12,928 nucleotides of DNA from Chloroflexota bacterium. Its GTDB lineage: Bacteria; Chloroflexota; Anaerolineae; Promineifilales; Promineifilaceae. The number at the start of each line of letters is the position of its first letter. The first letter of the stretch is position 1. The DNA lies in assembly GCA_008501785.1 (NCBI GenBank), contig QQUD01000442.1:1-12928 (forward strand), given 5' to 3'. Below the pieces are notes generated by a model that saw nothing but the letters and a program-made list of their open reading frames with translations, was not told where the DNA came from and made no database searches. Shown piece by piece: positions 6,294 through 12,856 of this stretch. The position numbers and the translations under genes are program-made.

Positions 6294-7673
6294 ATGATTG
6301 AATCTGTACGTGCTGCCTTTTCATTGCCGGATTTACGGAAGCGAATTCTGTTTACCGTGTCAATGCTTATAATCTACCGTTTGGCTGCAAACATTCCAGT
6401 ACCTGGTGTTGATCTAGATGCCTGGTTACTATTCACTGAGCAACAATCAGGAAACGGCGTCTTAGATTTCCTGAATTTGTTGTCTGGTGGTGCAGTGCGC
6501 AACTTCTCAGTGATGGCGATGGGCGTTTACCCATACATTACTGCCTCAATTATCATTCAGCTGTTGACCCCCATCATCCCCCAACTGGAAGAATTACAGT
6601 CCGAAGGTGAGACAGGGCGCAACAAGCTCAATCAGATAACCTATTATATGACTGTGCCTCTTGCCCTATTGCAGGCAGTTAGTCAAATTCGCCTCATTGG
6701 TTTGAGTTTTGGTAGCGGCACAGGCGACAGCCTAGCCTTCATTATGCCAAACTTTGGCTTTGAAGCGACACAAATATTGCCAACCATGACAACTTTGCTT
6801 GCTATGTTGGGTGGTACCATGTTTGCAATCTGGCTTGGTAACTTGATTACCGAGGATGGGATTGGACAAGGTATTTCGCTCATTATCTTTGGCGGCATCG
6901 TTGCTGGCATCTTGCCAGGGATTGGTAATTTATGGACATTGGATTCGACTACACGACTCTTTACATTGGCTGCATTCATTATCTTGACGGTTCTCACAGT
7001 CTTGATCATTGTAGTCATTCAGGAAGGCCAACGTAGAATTCGAGTGACCTATGGGCGTCGGGTTCGGGGGCGCAAAACCTATCAGGGGCAAAGCAGCTAT
7101 ATTCCTTTAAAAGTGAATACAGCAGGGATGATCCCGATTATCTTTGCTCAATCAATTGCGATTTTCCCGCCATTGCTTGCAAACTTGTTCATCGTTGAAG
7201 GAAGTACCAGTACGATAAATAATATCCTAGTAGCTATCAGCAATTTTAGCGGCCAGGCAGATCCTCGAATCGATCCTTGGGGATTTTCATTCTACTGGAT
7301 ATTTTACTTCTTGCTGGTGGTTGGTTTTACCTTCTTCTATACCGATGTAATGGTTAAACAACAGAATATTCCGGAGAACTTGCAACGTCAGGGTGGATTC
7401 ATTCCTGGAAAACGTCCTGGTCGCCCGACGCAGCAATACATTACCTCTGTTGTGCGGCGCATTACATTTGCAGGGGCAATTTTCTTGGGTACGGTGGCGG
7501 TTTTGCCAGGTATCATGACGTTAGTTGGATTATCGTTGAACTTGCCCGGTATCGAACAGAGTTCTTTGGTTTTGAGTGGTTCGGGGTTAATCATTGTGGT
7601 TGGTGTTGTCATTGATACGATGCGACAACTCGAGTCTCAGTTAGTGATGCGCCAATACGAGGGTTTCTTCTAA
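6294..7673 (+). CDS. secY: Preprotein translocase channel subunit SecY
   Basis: SecY is the ten-helix pore of the SecYEG translocon in the cytoplasmic membrane, moving unfolded preproteins outwards with SecA or inserting membrane proteins with the ribosome. The 459-residue product is normal in size (443 in E. coli) and mostly hydrophobic. The first membrane segment is at about residues 18-38. The plug region and family signature lie at about 58-91 (FLNLLSGGAVRN, then GVYPYITASIIIQLL at 77-91). The cytosolic loop GETGRNKLNQITYY follows, and the C5 ribosome/SecA-binding loop lies around GRPTQQYI. ATG 6294 follows CTGGAGG at 6281-6287. Its usual spc partner adk starts two bases after the stop codon. 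Confidence 0.98.
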   Translation: MIESVRAAFSLPDLRKRILFTVSMLIIYRLAANIPVPGVDLDAWLLFTEQQSGNGVLDFLNLLSGGAVRNFSVMAMGVYPYITASIIIQLLTPIIPQLEELQSEGETGRNKLNQITYYMTVPLALLQAVSQIRLIGLSFGSGTGDSLAFIMPNFGFEATQILPTMTTLLAMLGGTMFAIWLGNLITEDGIGQGISLIIFGGIVAGILPGIGNLWTLDSTTRLFTLAAFIILTVLTVLIIVVIQEGQRRIRVTYGRRVRGRKTYQGQSSYIPLKVNTAGMIPIIFAQSIAIFPPLLANLFIVEGSTSTINNILVAISNFSGQADPRIDPWGFSFYWIFYFLLVVGFTFFYTDVMVKQQNIPENLQRQGGFIPGKRPGRPTQQYITSVVRRITFAGAIFLGTVAVLPGIMTLVGLSLNLPGIEQSSLVLSGSGLIIVVGVVIDTMRQLESQLVMRQYEGFF

Positions 7674-7674
7674 A

Positions 7675-8253
7675 ATGCCTAATTACATTGTTTTGATGGG
7701 AGCGCCAGGGGCCGGTAAAGGCACTCAGGCGAAACAATTACAAACAGCGTTGGGTTTACCCCAGGTTGCTACTGGCGATCTGTTTCGGGAAAACCTGAAA
7801 AATGAGACAGAGTTAGGCCAATTGGCTCGGACCTACATGGATAAGGGAAACCTAGTTCCTGATGAGGTAACTGTGGCGATGGTAAAAGACCGATTGTCAC
7901 GACCTGACTGCCAAAATGGTGTGGTTTTTGATGGATTTCCGCGAACAACTGCACAAGCTGAAGCACTCGATCTGTTACTGATTGAGTTTAATTCTCAAGT
8001 TAGCATTGTCCCTTCAATTCATGTTGATCAGGATGTCTTGGTAGCTCGTCTGCTAAAACGGGCGGAAATTGAAGGGCGTGCTGATGATAATGAAGAGACC
8101 ATTCGTACCCGGATGGATGTGTATCATAATCAAACGGCACCACTGCTAGATTATTATCGTCAACGGGATTTGCTGGTCGAAATTAATGGCGAGCAGTCGA
8201 TTGAATTGGTTCAAGACGACTTGCTGAAAGCCGTTCGCAAAGCAATTTCGTGA
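7675..8253 (+). CDS. adk: Adenylate kinase, short-LID form
   Basis: Adk catalyses ATP + AMP to 2 ADP in the cytoplasm and sets the energy charge. The 192-residue product has the P-loop GAPGAGKGT at residues 9-17, the AMP-binding segment TGDLFRE at 33-39, the signature FDGFPRT at 85-91 and the lid arginines in GRADDNEETIRTR at 134-146. The region between Arg128 and the helix at 140 lacks the roughly 27-residue LID insertion and its zinc cysteines, so it is the short type rather than the E. coli-like long type (214 residues). ATG 7675 begins one base after the secY stop. Translation is probably coupled, since only a weak site precedes it. Confidence 0.96.
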   Translation: MPNYIVLMGAPGAGKGTQAKQLQTALGLPQVATGDLFRENLKNETELGQLARTYMDKGNLVPDEVTVAMVKDRLSRPDCQNGVVFDGFPRTTAQAEALDLLLIEFNSQVSIVPSIHVDQDVLVARLLKRAEIEGRADDNEETIRTRMDVYHNQTAPLLDYYRQRDLLVEINGEQSIELVQDDLLKAVRKAIS

Positions 8254-8258
8254 AGTAG

Positions 8259-8286
8259 TGGACAAATAAGAAAAAAGCGGGATAAT
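8259..8286 (+). promoter_or_regulatory. Candidate sigma-70-type promoter for the rpmJ-rpsM-rpoA block
   Basis: TGGACA (8259-8264) matches TTGACA in five of six positions. After a 16-base spacer, GATAAT (8281-8286) matches TATAAT in five of six. It lies in the only spacer over 100 bases in the window, directly after the adk stop. Transcription would start near 8293 and leave a leader of about 100 bases before rpmJ. A chance match is possible, and no start-site data exist here. Confidence 0.4.
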
Positions 8287-8322
8287 AGTCGATTGCTTTG
8301 GGTCGCAGTAAAGTAACCCGCT
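8276..8322 (+). promoter_or_regulatory. Hairpin between adk and rpmJ
   Basis: AGCGGG (8276-8281) pairs with CCCGCT (8317-8322). Further A-T pairs are possible outside the stem, because A-rich sequence precedes the left arm and ATTT follows the right arm. The 35-base loop holds a smaller CTTT/AAAG pairing. It resembles a weak attenuator for transcripts reading through from secY-adk, but the T tract is too short for a convincing intrinsic terminator. It overlaps the candidate -10 box. The rest of the 138-base spacer (8254-8391) shows no gene, only the AGGAG site of rpmJ. Confidence 0.35.
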
Positions 8323-8391
8323 ATTTAGAACTTAAAGAAAACTGATTGAAGACTGACTGACGCTGTTTTCGATTGGTTCAGGAGCATTAAG

Positions 8392-8505
8392 ATGAAAGTA
8401 TCAGCGTCTGTAAAACGTCGTTGTCCAAAGTGCAAGATTATTAAGCGCAAAGGTGTTGTACGGGTGATTTGTGTTGATCCAAATCATAAACAACGACAAG
8501 GATAG
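8392..8505 (+). CDS. rpmJ: 50S ribosomal protein L36, zinc-binding type
   Basis: L36 is the smallest 50S protein and ties together 23S rRNA domains near the factor-binding centre. The product is 37 residues: [20 protein letters not shown], then [17 protein letters not shown]. Zinc ligands are Cys11, Cys14, Cys27 and His32 (CX2C-X12-C-X4-H), so it is the C+ form. The length is exactly that of the family. ATG 8392 follows CAGGAG at 8379-8384, and the stop is TAG. It lies directly upstream of rpsM, its normal position, but without infA before it. Confidence 0.96.
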   Translation: MKVSASVKRRCPKCKIIKRKGVVRVICVDPNHKQRQG

Positions 8506-8519
8506 GTAGGTGGAATAGT

Positions 8520-8900
8520 ATGGCTCGTATTGCTGGTGTTGATATTCCTCGTAATAAACGAGTGGAAATTAGTTTGACGTATATTTACGGCATTGGGTTA
8601 ACAAGCAGTCGCAAAATTTTGGCGAAAGCTGGTGTTGATCCCAATTTGCGCGTTCAAGATATACCGGAATCAGATGTAACGCGAATGCGTCAGATCATTG
8701 ACAATGATTTTATTGTTGAAGGTGATTTGCGACGTGAAACAGCTATGAATATTAAGCGGCTGACAGAAATTGGCTGCTATCGTGGTTTGCGTCATCGTCG
8801 TCATTTGCCGGTGCATGGACAGCGTACAAAAACAAATGCTCGTACACGGAAAGGCCCTAAGAAGACGGTTGCCGGACGTGGTCGTCGTAAGGGTGCATAA
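8520..8900 (+). CDS. rpsM: 30S ribosomal protein S13
   Basis: S13 is in the 30S head, contacts the P-site tRNA with its tail and bridges to L5. The 126-residue product (E. coli 118) begins [19 protein letters not shown], has the helix-two-turn-helix segment [21 protein letters not shown], the stretch [20 protein letters not shown] and the family signature [20 protein letters not shown], ending in a very basic tail. ATG 8520 follows the GGTAGGTGG site at 8505-8513, which overlaps the rpmJ stop. The spacer after it contains repeats that may hide the rpsK binding site. Confidence 0.97.
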   Translation: MARIAGVDIPRNKRVEISLTYIYGIGLTSSRKILAKAGVDPNLRVQDIPESDVTRMRQIIDNDFIVEGDLRRETAMNIKRLTEIGCYRGLRHRRHLPVHGQRTKTNARTRKGPKKTVAGRGRRKGA

Positions 8901-8909
8901 ATTTACCCT

Positions 8910-8976
8910 TTCAATTGATATCATGACAGACATGATTTATTTCATGAAAGACATGAATTAGTCAGTTGATATTGAA
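8910..8976 (+). promoter_or_regulatory. Inverted repeat masking the rpsK ribosome binding site
   Basis: TTCAAT (8910-8915) pairs with ATTGAA (8971-8976), and ATCA (8920-8923) with TGAT (8967-8970), with TGAT bulged on the left side. The right arm is joined directly to the rpsK site AAGGAG, and the CC before the left arm could also pair with its GG. Between the arms lie two near-identical 17-base repeats. Translational control of rpsK is a reasonable inference. Confidence 0.4.
8921..8958 (+). repeat. Two imperfect 17-base tandem repeats in the rpsM-rpsK spacer
   Basis: TCATGACAGACATGATT (8921-8937) and TCATGAAAGACATGAAT (8942-8958) agree in 15 of 17 positions and are separated by four bases. 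Each contains two CATGA units, so CATGA occurs four times in 38 bases. CATGA and TCATG can also pair as a small hairpin (8931-8946). No protein is encoded here. Confidence 0.7.
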
Positions 8977-8985
8977 GGAGACGGA

Positions 8986-9378
8986 ATGGGACGTAGAAGA
9001 CAGACACAGACCCGTAAAAAAGTAAAACGAATGGTCCCTAGAGGGCAGGCTCATATTGCTGCAACCTTTAACAATACCATTGTGACAATTACGGATGAAA
9101 ATGGAAATACGATTGCATGGGCAAGTGCTGGCAGCGCCGGCTTCAAAGGCTCACGTAAAAGTACTCCTTATGCAGCAGGGTTAGCCAGCCGTAACGCGGC
9201 TCGGACAGCTCAAGATGCAGGGATGCAGGAAATGGCAGTAATCGTTAATGGCCCAGGGCCAGGACGTGAATCCGCTATTCGCGCATTGCAGGCAACAGGC
9301 ATTCGTGTGACGAGTATTCGTGACGTGACGCCGGTTCCTCACAATGGCTGCCGCCCAAAGAAAAAGCGTCGAGTTTAA
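8986..9378 (+). CDS. rpsK: 30S ribosomal protein S11
   Basis: S11 forms the 30S platform with S6 and S18 and lies next to the mRNA exit and E site. The 130-residue product (E. coli 129) begins with a basic tail [17 protein letters not shown], then [39 protein letters not shown], the helix [20 protein letters not shown] and the family signature in [23 protein letters not shown] 8986 follows GAAGGAG at 8974-8980. The spacer upstream could fold so as to hide that site. Confidence 0.97.
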   Translation: MGRRRQTQTRKKVKRMVPRGQAHIAATFNNTIVTITDENGNTIAWASAGSAGFKGSRKSTPYAAGLASRNAARTAQDAGMQEMAVIVNGPGPGRESAIRALQATGIRVTSIRDVTPVPHNGCRPKKKRRV

Positions 9379-9408
9379 TCGACATTTTATAGATATTATT
9401 TATTGGTT

Positions 9409-9451
9409 TTGAGAGAGGGATGAAGGGTTGCCACACCTGTAAACTTCTCAA
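9409..9451 (+). promoter_or_regulatory. Bulged hairpin in the rpsK-rpsD spacer
   Basis: TTGAGAG (9409-9415) pairs with TTCTCAA (9445-9451, one G-U), continued by AGG (9416-9418) with CCT (9436-9438), leaving a six-base GTAAAC bulge on the right side and a 17-base loop. It lies 14 bases before the rpsD binding site. S4 is the known repressor of the alpha operon in E. coli and controls its own synthesis in many bacteria. A link to S4 is only inferred from position. Confidence 0.35.
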
Positions 9452-9475
9452 TGACTTTTGAAAACGGAGGTTAAG

Positions 9476-10117
9476 TTGGCAAGGCATACTGGACCAGTTT
9501 GTAAGCTTTGTCGCCGAGAAGGCGAAAAGCTGTTTTTGAAAGGGGCACGTTGTATGACCCCTAAGTGCTCATTTGAGCGTCGTTCTTATCCACCTGGAGA
9601 ACATGGACGGGATACACAATTCCGTCGCGGACGCGCTTCTGACTATTTATTACAATTGCGAGAAAAGCAAAAAGCACGCCGGATTTATGGTGTGCTGGAA
9701 CGGCAGTTTAGCCAATACTTTAAACGTGCTGAAAAGCGTGTTGGTTTGACTGGTGAAAACTTGTTGGTGCTCCTGGAAAGTCGTTTGGACAATGTTGTTT
9801 ATCGACTTGGTTTAGCCAGTTCACGCGCTCACGCTCGTCAGATTGTACAGCACGGCCATATTATGCTAAACGGCCGTAAAACAAGTTCTCCTTCTGCTAT
9901 CGTCACTGCCGGTGATGCCGTCTCCATTCGTCCGGAAAGCATGAAGAGAACCTATTTTAAAGATTTAAGACAAGACATTGACGATCGTCAGGTACCACGT
10001 TGGCTTGGACTCAATACATCGAATTTGGATGCCAATGTGATGAGTTTGCCGACTCGTGAAGATATTGATGTTTCACTCAACGAGCAGTTGATTGTGGAAT
10101 ATTACTCACGTCGTTAA
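9476..10117 (+). CDS. rpsD: 30S ribosomal protein S4, zinc-binding form
   Basis: S4 is a primary 16S rRNA binding protein that starts assembly of the 30S body. The 213-residue product begins MARHTGPVCKLCRREGEKLF. Cys9, Cys12, Cys26 and Cys31 form the zinc finger of C+ S4 proteins. The S4 RNA-binding domain lies at about residues 101-163 (LESRLDNVVYRLGLASSRAH, then ARQIVQHGHIMLNG), and the family C-terminus is EQLIVEYYSRR. Another TTG at 9458 would add six residues, but it lies before the CGGAGG site (9465-9470). TTG 9476, five bases after that site, gives the family N-terminus. It is followed by rpoA after an AT-rich 47-base spacer. Confidence 0.96.
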   Translation: MARHTGPVCKLCRREGEKLFLKGARCMTPKCSFERRSYPPGEHGRDTQFRRGRASDYLLQLREKQKARRIYGVLERQFSQYFKRAEKRVGLTGENLLVLLESRLDNVVYRLGLASSRAHARQIVQHGHIMLNGRKTSSPSAIVTAGDAVSIRPESMKRTYFKDLRQDIDDRQVPRWLGLNTSNLDANVMSLPTREDIDVSLNEQLIVEYYSRR

Positions 10118-10164
10118 TTTTATGGTCTCTATTATTTGCTATTATTATCAGGGAGGTAATTGCA

Positions 10165-11133
10165 TTGGCTATTAGTAACCTTATCCTGCCAAAAATTGAA
10201 AGTACCGCCATGTCACGCGAATATGGCCGGTTTGTTATTGGCCCCCTGGAAAGAGGCTATGGAACCACTTTAGGTAATTCATTACGACGTGCATTGCTTG
10301 CCTCTTTACCTGGAGCAGCTGTAACCTCTATTCGTGTGAGCGATGTGCCACATGAATTTTCCGCAATTGAACATGTCCGTGAAGACATGATGCAGTTGAT
10401 TCTGCATATCAAACAATTGCGTTTGAAATTGCATGGGACCGATACTGCCCGCCTGCGCCTTGAAGTGCATGGTGAAGGTACAGTAACGGCTGCGGATATT
10501 CAAGTTCCACCAGAAGTTGACATTATTAACCCAGACCTGTACCTGTTTACGGTTGATTCCGATGATGCGTATGTTGAAATCGAAATGACGGCCGAAACTG
10601 GACGTGGTTATTCACCAGCAGAAGAACGTGGGCGCTTGCCCATTGGTGAACTGCCGGTAGATGCTATTTTTAGCCCGATTCGCCGTGTTGGCTACGATGT
10701 TGAGAAAACACGTGTGGGTCAGGTAGCTGATTATGACCGCGTTGTGATGCAAATCTGGACCGATGGTTCGATTAAACCTGAAGAAGCACTGGCTCAATCT
10801 GCGCAGGTGATGATGCAATATTTGCGTCCGCTGGCGGGTGTTAGTGAGGAAACCTTCTTACCTGTTGAAGAAGAGGTTGAAGAAGAAGGCACAATTCCGA
10901 ACGAGATTTATGATACACCCATCGAGCAGCTTGATTTGAGTGTACGGGTCTTTAACTCTTTGAAACGGACTGGCATTACCAAGGTTGGTGAAATGTTGGA
11001 CATGCTGGATCGTGGCGAAGAAACCATGTTGGCTATTCGGAACTTTGGTGAGAAATCATTAGACGAGTTGAAACAACAACTGCGTCAGAAGGGTTTCTTG
11101 CGAGACGAAGAGGAAGAAGCGACAGCAGCATAA
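10165..11133 (+). CDS. rpoA: DNA-directed RNA polymerase subunit alpha
   Basis: The alpha dimer is the platform for RNA polymerase assembly, and its C-terminal domain binds UP elements and activators. The 322-residue product (E. coli 329) has an N-terminal domain at about 1-230 with FVIGPLERGYGTTLGNSLRR at 23-42, needed for dimerisation, an acidic linker (VEEEVEEEGTIPNE, about 234-247) and a C-terminal domain at about 250-312. Residues matching the E. coli DNA-contact set are present: Arg261, Asn264, Leu266, Lys267, Gly295, Lys297 and Ser298. The start is TTG 10165, eight bases after GGGAGG (10151-10156). It lies between rpsD and rplQ, as in the alpha operon. Confidence 0.98.
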   Translation: MAISNLILPKIESTAMSREYGRFVIGPLERGYGTTLGNSLRRALLASLPGAAVTSIRVSDVPHEFSAIEHVREDMMQLILHIKQLRLKLHGTDTARLRLEVHGEGTVTAADIQVPPEVDIINPDLYLFTVDSDDAYVEIEMTAETGRGYSPAEERGRLPIGELPVDAIFSPIRRVGYDVEKTRVGQVADYDRVVMQIWTDGSIKPEEALAQSAQVMMQYLRPLAGVSEETFLPVEEEVEEEGTIPNEIYDTPIEQLDLSVRVFNSLKRTGITKVGEMLDMLDRGEETMLAIRNFGEKSLDELKQQLRQKGFLRDEEEEATAA

Positions 11134-11145
11134 CTGTTGTTGAGT

Positions 11146-11161
11146 GGCACAAAATTGTGCC
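11146..11161 (+). promoter_or_regulatory. Compact hairpin between rpoA and rplQ
   Basis: GGCACAA (11146-11152) and TTGTGCC (11155-11161) form seven pairs with only two bases between them, more realistically six pairs with an AAAT loop. It starts 12 bases after the rpoA stop and is not followed by a T run, so an intrinsic terminator is doubtful. It may limit readthrough into rplQ or protect the 3' end of the upstream message. Confidence 0.4.
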
Positions 11162-11188
11162 CTAGTTAATTTGTAGTGAGGTATTACA

Positions 11189-11617
11189 ATGCGACATAGA
11201 GTACATGGGCGGAGACTGAATCGTGACAAAGCTCACCGCATGGCTTTGCGGAAGAACCTTGTTGCGGATCTGATCTGCCACGAACAAGTACTTACAACTG
11301 AAGCTAAAGCACGCATGCTGCGTCCATCGGCTGAAAAAATGATCACATTAGCTAAACGTGGTTTAGTTAAAGGTAAAGAAGATGCGTCACGCGAGATTCA
11401 TGCTCGACGGCTGGCTGCATCCCGTTTGCCAAAATATCGACTTGTTGAAGATGAAGATGGTTCCGTTGAGCAGGTAGACGTTGTACGGAAGCTGTTTAAT
11501 GACTTGGCGCCTCGGTATGAATCGCGTCCTGGTGGGTATACCCGAATGGTTAAAGTCGGGAAACGTCCTGGGGACAATGCGGATATGGCGCTGCTGATGC
11601 TGGTGGAAGAGGAGTAG
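11189..11617 (+). CDS. rplQ: 50S ribosomal protein L17
   Basis: L17 binds 23S rRNA near the tunnel exit on the solvent side of the 50S subunit. The 142-residue product (E. coli 127) opens MRHRVHGRRLNRDKAHRMAL, continues with RKNLVADLICHEQVLTTEAKAR and a basic helix EKMITLAKRGLV, and ends with the conserved RPGGYTRMVKVGKRPGDNAD and MALLMLVE. An extra acidic loop around residues 87-95 (VEDEDGSVE) accounts for part of the added length. ATG 11189 follows TGAGG at 11177-11181. The TAG stop is one base before the truA start. Confidence 0.97.
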   Translation: MRHRVHGRRLNRDKAHRMALRKNLVADLICHEQVLTTEAKARMLRPSAEKMITLAKRGLVKGKEDASREIHARRLAASRLPKYRLVEDEDGSVEQVDVVRKLFNDLAPRYESRPGGYTRMVKVGKRPGDNADMALLMLVEEE

Positions 11618-11618
11618 A

Positions 11619-12353
11619 TTGCCGCGTTTTAAAGCTTTGATTGAATATGATGGGTCGGCTTATTGTGGCTTTCAACGACAGCCGAAAGAATTCCCAACAA
11701 TTCAAGGAGAGCTAGAACGGGCGATTGGGTCTGTCTATCATCAACCGGTTCCGATTACAGGAGCGGGTAGAACCGATACTGGTGTACATGCACTGGGACA
11801 GGTTATCAGTTTTGAAATGGATTGGCGTCATGAAGCGATTGCTTTGCAACGTGCGTTGAATGCCAATTTACCGGAAGATATCGCAGTTTTACAACTTGAC
11901 ACAGTTTTGTCCTCGTTTCATCCGCGTTATGATGCGAAGCGTCGAGCGTATAAGTATTTTATTTATACAGGACCTGTCCGCAGGCCGTTACAACGACGCA
12001 GTAGCTGGTATGTTTCTAAGAAACTTGATCATGAGCGGATGCAAACGGCTGCCCAAACTTTGATTGGCGAACATGATTTTGCTACGTTTGGACAGCCTCC
12101 TCAGGGGATTAGCACGGTGAGAGAACTGTTTTTGGCTGACTGGCAACAACAGGATGAGCATCTCGTGTTTTTTGTTGAGGCAAATGCTTTTCTATACCGG
12201 ATGGTTCGAAGTCTGGTAGGAAGTTTAAAGCTGGTGGGGGACGGAACGTGGTCGGTTGACACGTTTGTGGATGCGTTGAGAGCGAAGGACAGAAGTCGCT
12301 CGGGACAAGTTGCGCCTCCACAAGGTCTATACCTGTTTTCTGTAACTTATTGA
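11619..12353 (+). CDS. truA: tRNA pseudouridine(38-40) synthase TruA
   Basis: TruA converts uridines 38, 39 and 40 of the tRNA anticodon stem-loop to pseudouridine. The 244-residue product has the catalytic loop GAGRTDTGVHALGQV with the nucleophile Asp53, the N-terminal strand FKALIEYDGSAYCGFQRQP, the RAYKYFIY segment, the HDFATFG motif and the NAFLYRMVRSLVGSLKLVG helix of the second domain. The start is TTG 11619, one base after the rplQ stop, giving MPRFKALIEYDG; the GAAGAGGAG end of rplQ serves as its binding site. Placement between rplQ and rplM-rpsI is common in Gram-positive and related lineages. Confidence 0.96.
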   Translation: MPRFKALIEYDGSAYCGFQRQPKEFPTIQGELERAIGSVYHQPVPITGAGRTDTGVHALGQVISFEMDWRHEAIALQRALNANLPEDIAVLQLDTVLSSFHPRYDAKRRAYKYFIYTGPVRRPLQRRSSWYVSKKLDHERMQTAAQTLIGEHDFATFGQPPQGISTVRELFLADWQQQDEHLVFFVEANAFLYRMVRSLVGSLKLVGDGTWSVDTFVDALRAKDRSRSGQVAPPQGLYLFSVTY

Positions 12354-12356
12354 TTG

Positions 12357-12394
12357 GTGTTTCGCAGTTGAAATAACTGCAAATTGTGAAACAC
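12357..12394 (+). promoter_or_regulatory. Nested hairpin before rplM (shared module with rplX leader)
   Basis: The outer stem GTGTTTC (12357-12363) / GAAACAC (12388-12394) stacks on an inner stem GCAGTT (12364-12369) / AACTGC (12375-12380) with loop GAAAT and a seven-base bulge AAATTGT on the right side: 13 pairs in 38 bases. TTTAGGAGA, the rplM binding site, follows at once. L13 represses rplM-rpsI in E. coli, and a structured L13 leader is described in Firmicutes; whether this is a relative cannot be told by eye. Confidence 0.55.
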
Positions 12395-12410
12395 TTTAGG
12401 AGATTGCGGC

Positions 12411-12845
12411 ATGAAGACGTTTGTAACTAAGCCAGCTGATGTAGAAAGAAGCTGGCATGTGGTAGACGCAGAAGGGCAAACTTTGGGTCGGTTGGCGACT
12501 CAGATTGCTACTTTGCTGCGTGGCAAACATAAAACTACTTACAGCCCCTCGGTTGATTGTGGGGATTATGTAATTGTTATTAATGCGGATAAATTCAAAG
12601 TGACGGGTCGGCGCATGGATCAAAAGATGTACTATCGTCATTCTGGTTATCCTGGTGGATTGAGTGAAATTTCGTTGCGGGACCAGTTGGTCAAACATCC
12701 AACGCGCCCTATTGAATTAGCTGTTCGTGGTATGCTGCCGAAGAATAAGCTGGGTCGCAAGATGTTTAAAAAGCTCAAGGTTTATGTGGGAACTGAACAT
12801 CCACATGAGGCACAATTGCCTAAACCTTTTGAGTTGGCACGATAG
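12411..12845 (+). CDS. rplM: 50S ribosomal protein L13
   Basis: L13 is an early-assembly 50S protein that binds 23S rRNA domains near the base of the subunit. The 144-residue product (E. coli 142) begins [20 protein letters not shown] and has [21 protein letters not shown], the segment [23 protein letters not shown], the conserved [13 protein letters not shown] and the family signature near [25 protein letters not shown] 12411 follows TAGGAGA at 12397-12403. It is the first gene of the usual rplM-rpsI pair. The stop TAG forms part of the TAGGAGA site of rpsI. Confidence 0.97.
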   Translation: MKTFVTKPADVERSWHVVDAEGQTLGRLATQIATLLRGKHKTTYSPSVDCGDYVIVINADKFKVTGRRMDQKMYYRHSGYPGGLSEISLRDQLVKHPTRPIELAVRGMLPKNKLGRKMFKKLKVYVGTEHPHEAQLPKPFELAR

Positions 12846-12856
12846 GAGATTAGCTA

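Noticed and set aside
6683..7018. Minus-strand open frames opposite secY and other genes
   Set aside because: They mirror conserved + strand genes, have no homology I can see and no binding sites; they are shadows.
9368..9383. GTCGA/TCGAC hairpin over the rpsK stop followed by ATTTTATA as a terminator
   Set aside because: Only five pairs, no real T run, and rpsD and rpoA follow in the same direction.
11140..11168. Promoter-like TTGAGT with a 17-base spacer before rplQ
   Set aside because: The -10 position (TAGTTA) matches the consensus poorly, and the spacer is the hairpin itself.
12350..12377. Promoter TTGATT-N16-AATAAC before rplM
   Set aside because: Only four of six matches in each box, and the bases are better explained by the nested hairpin.
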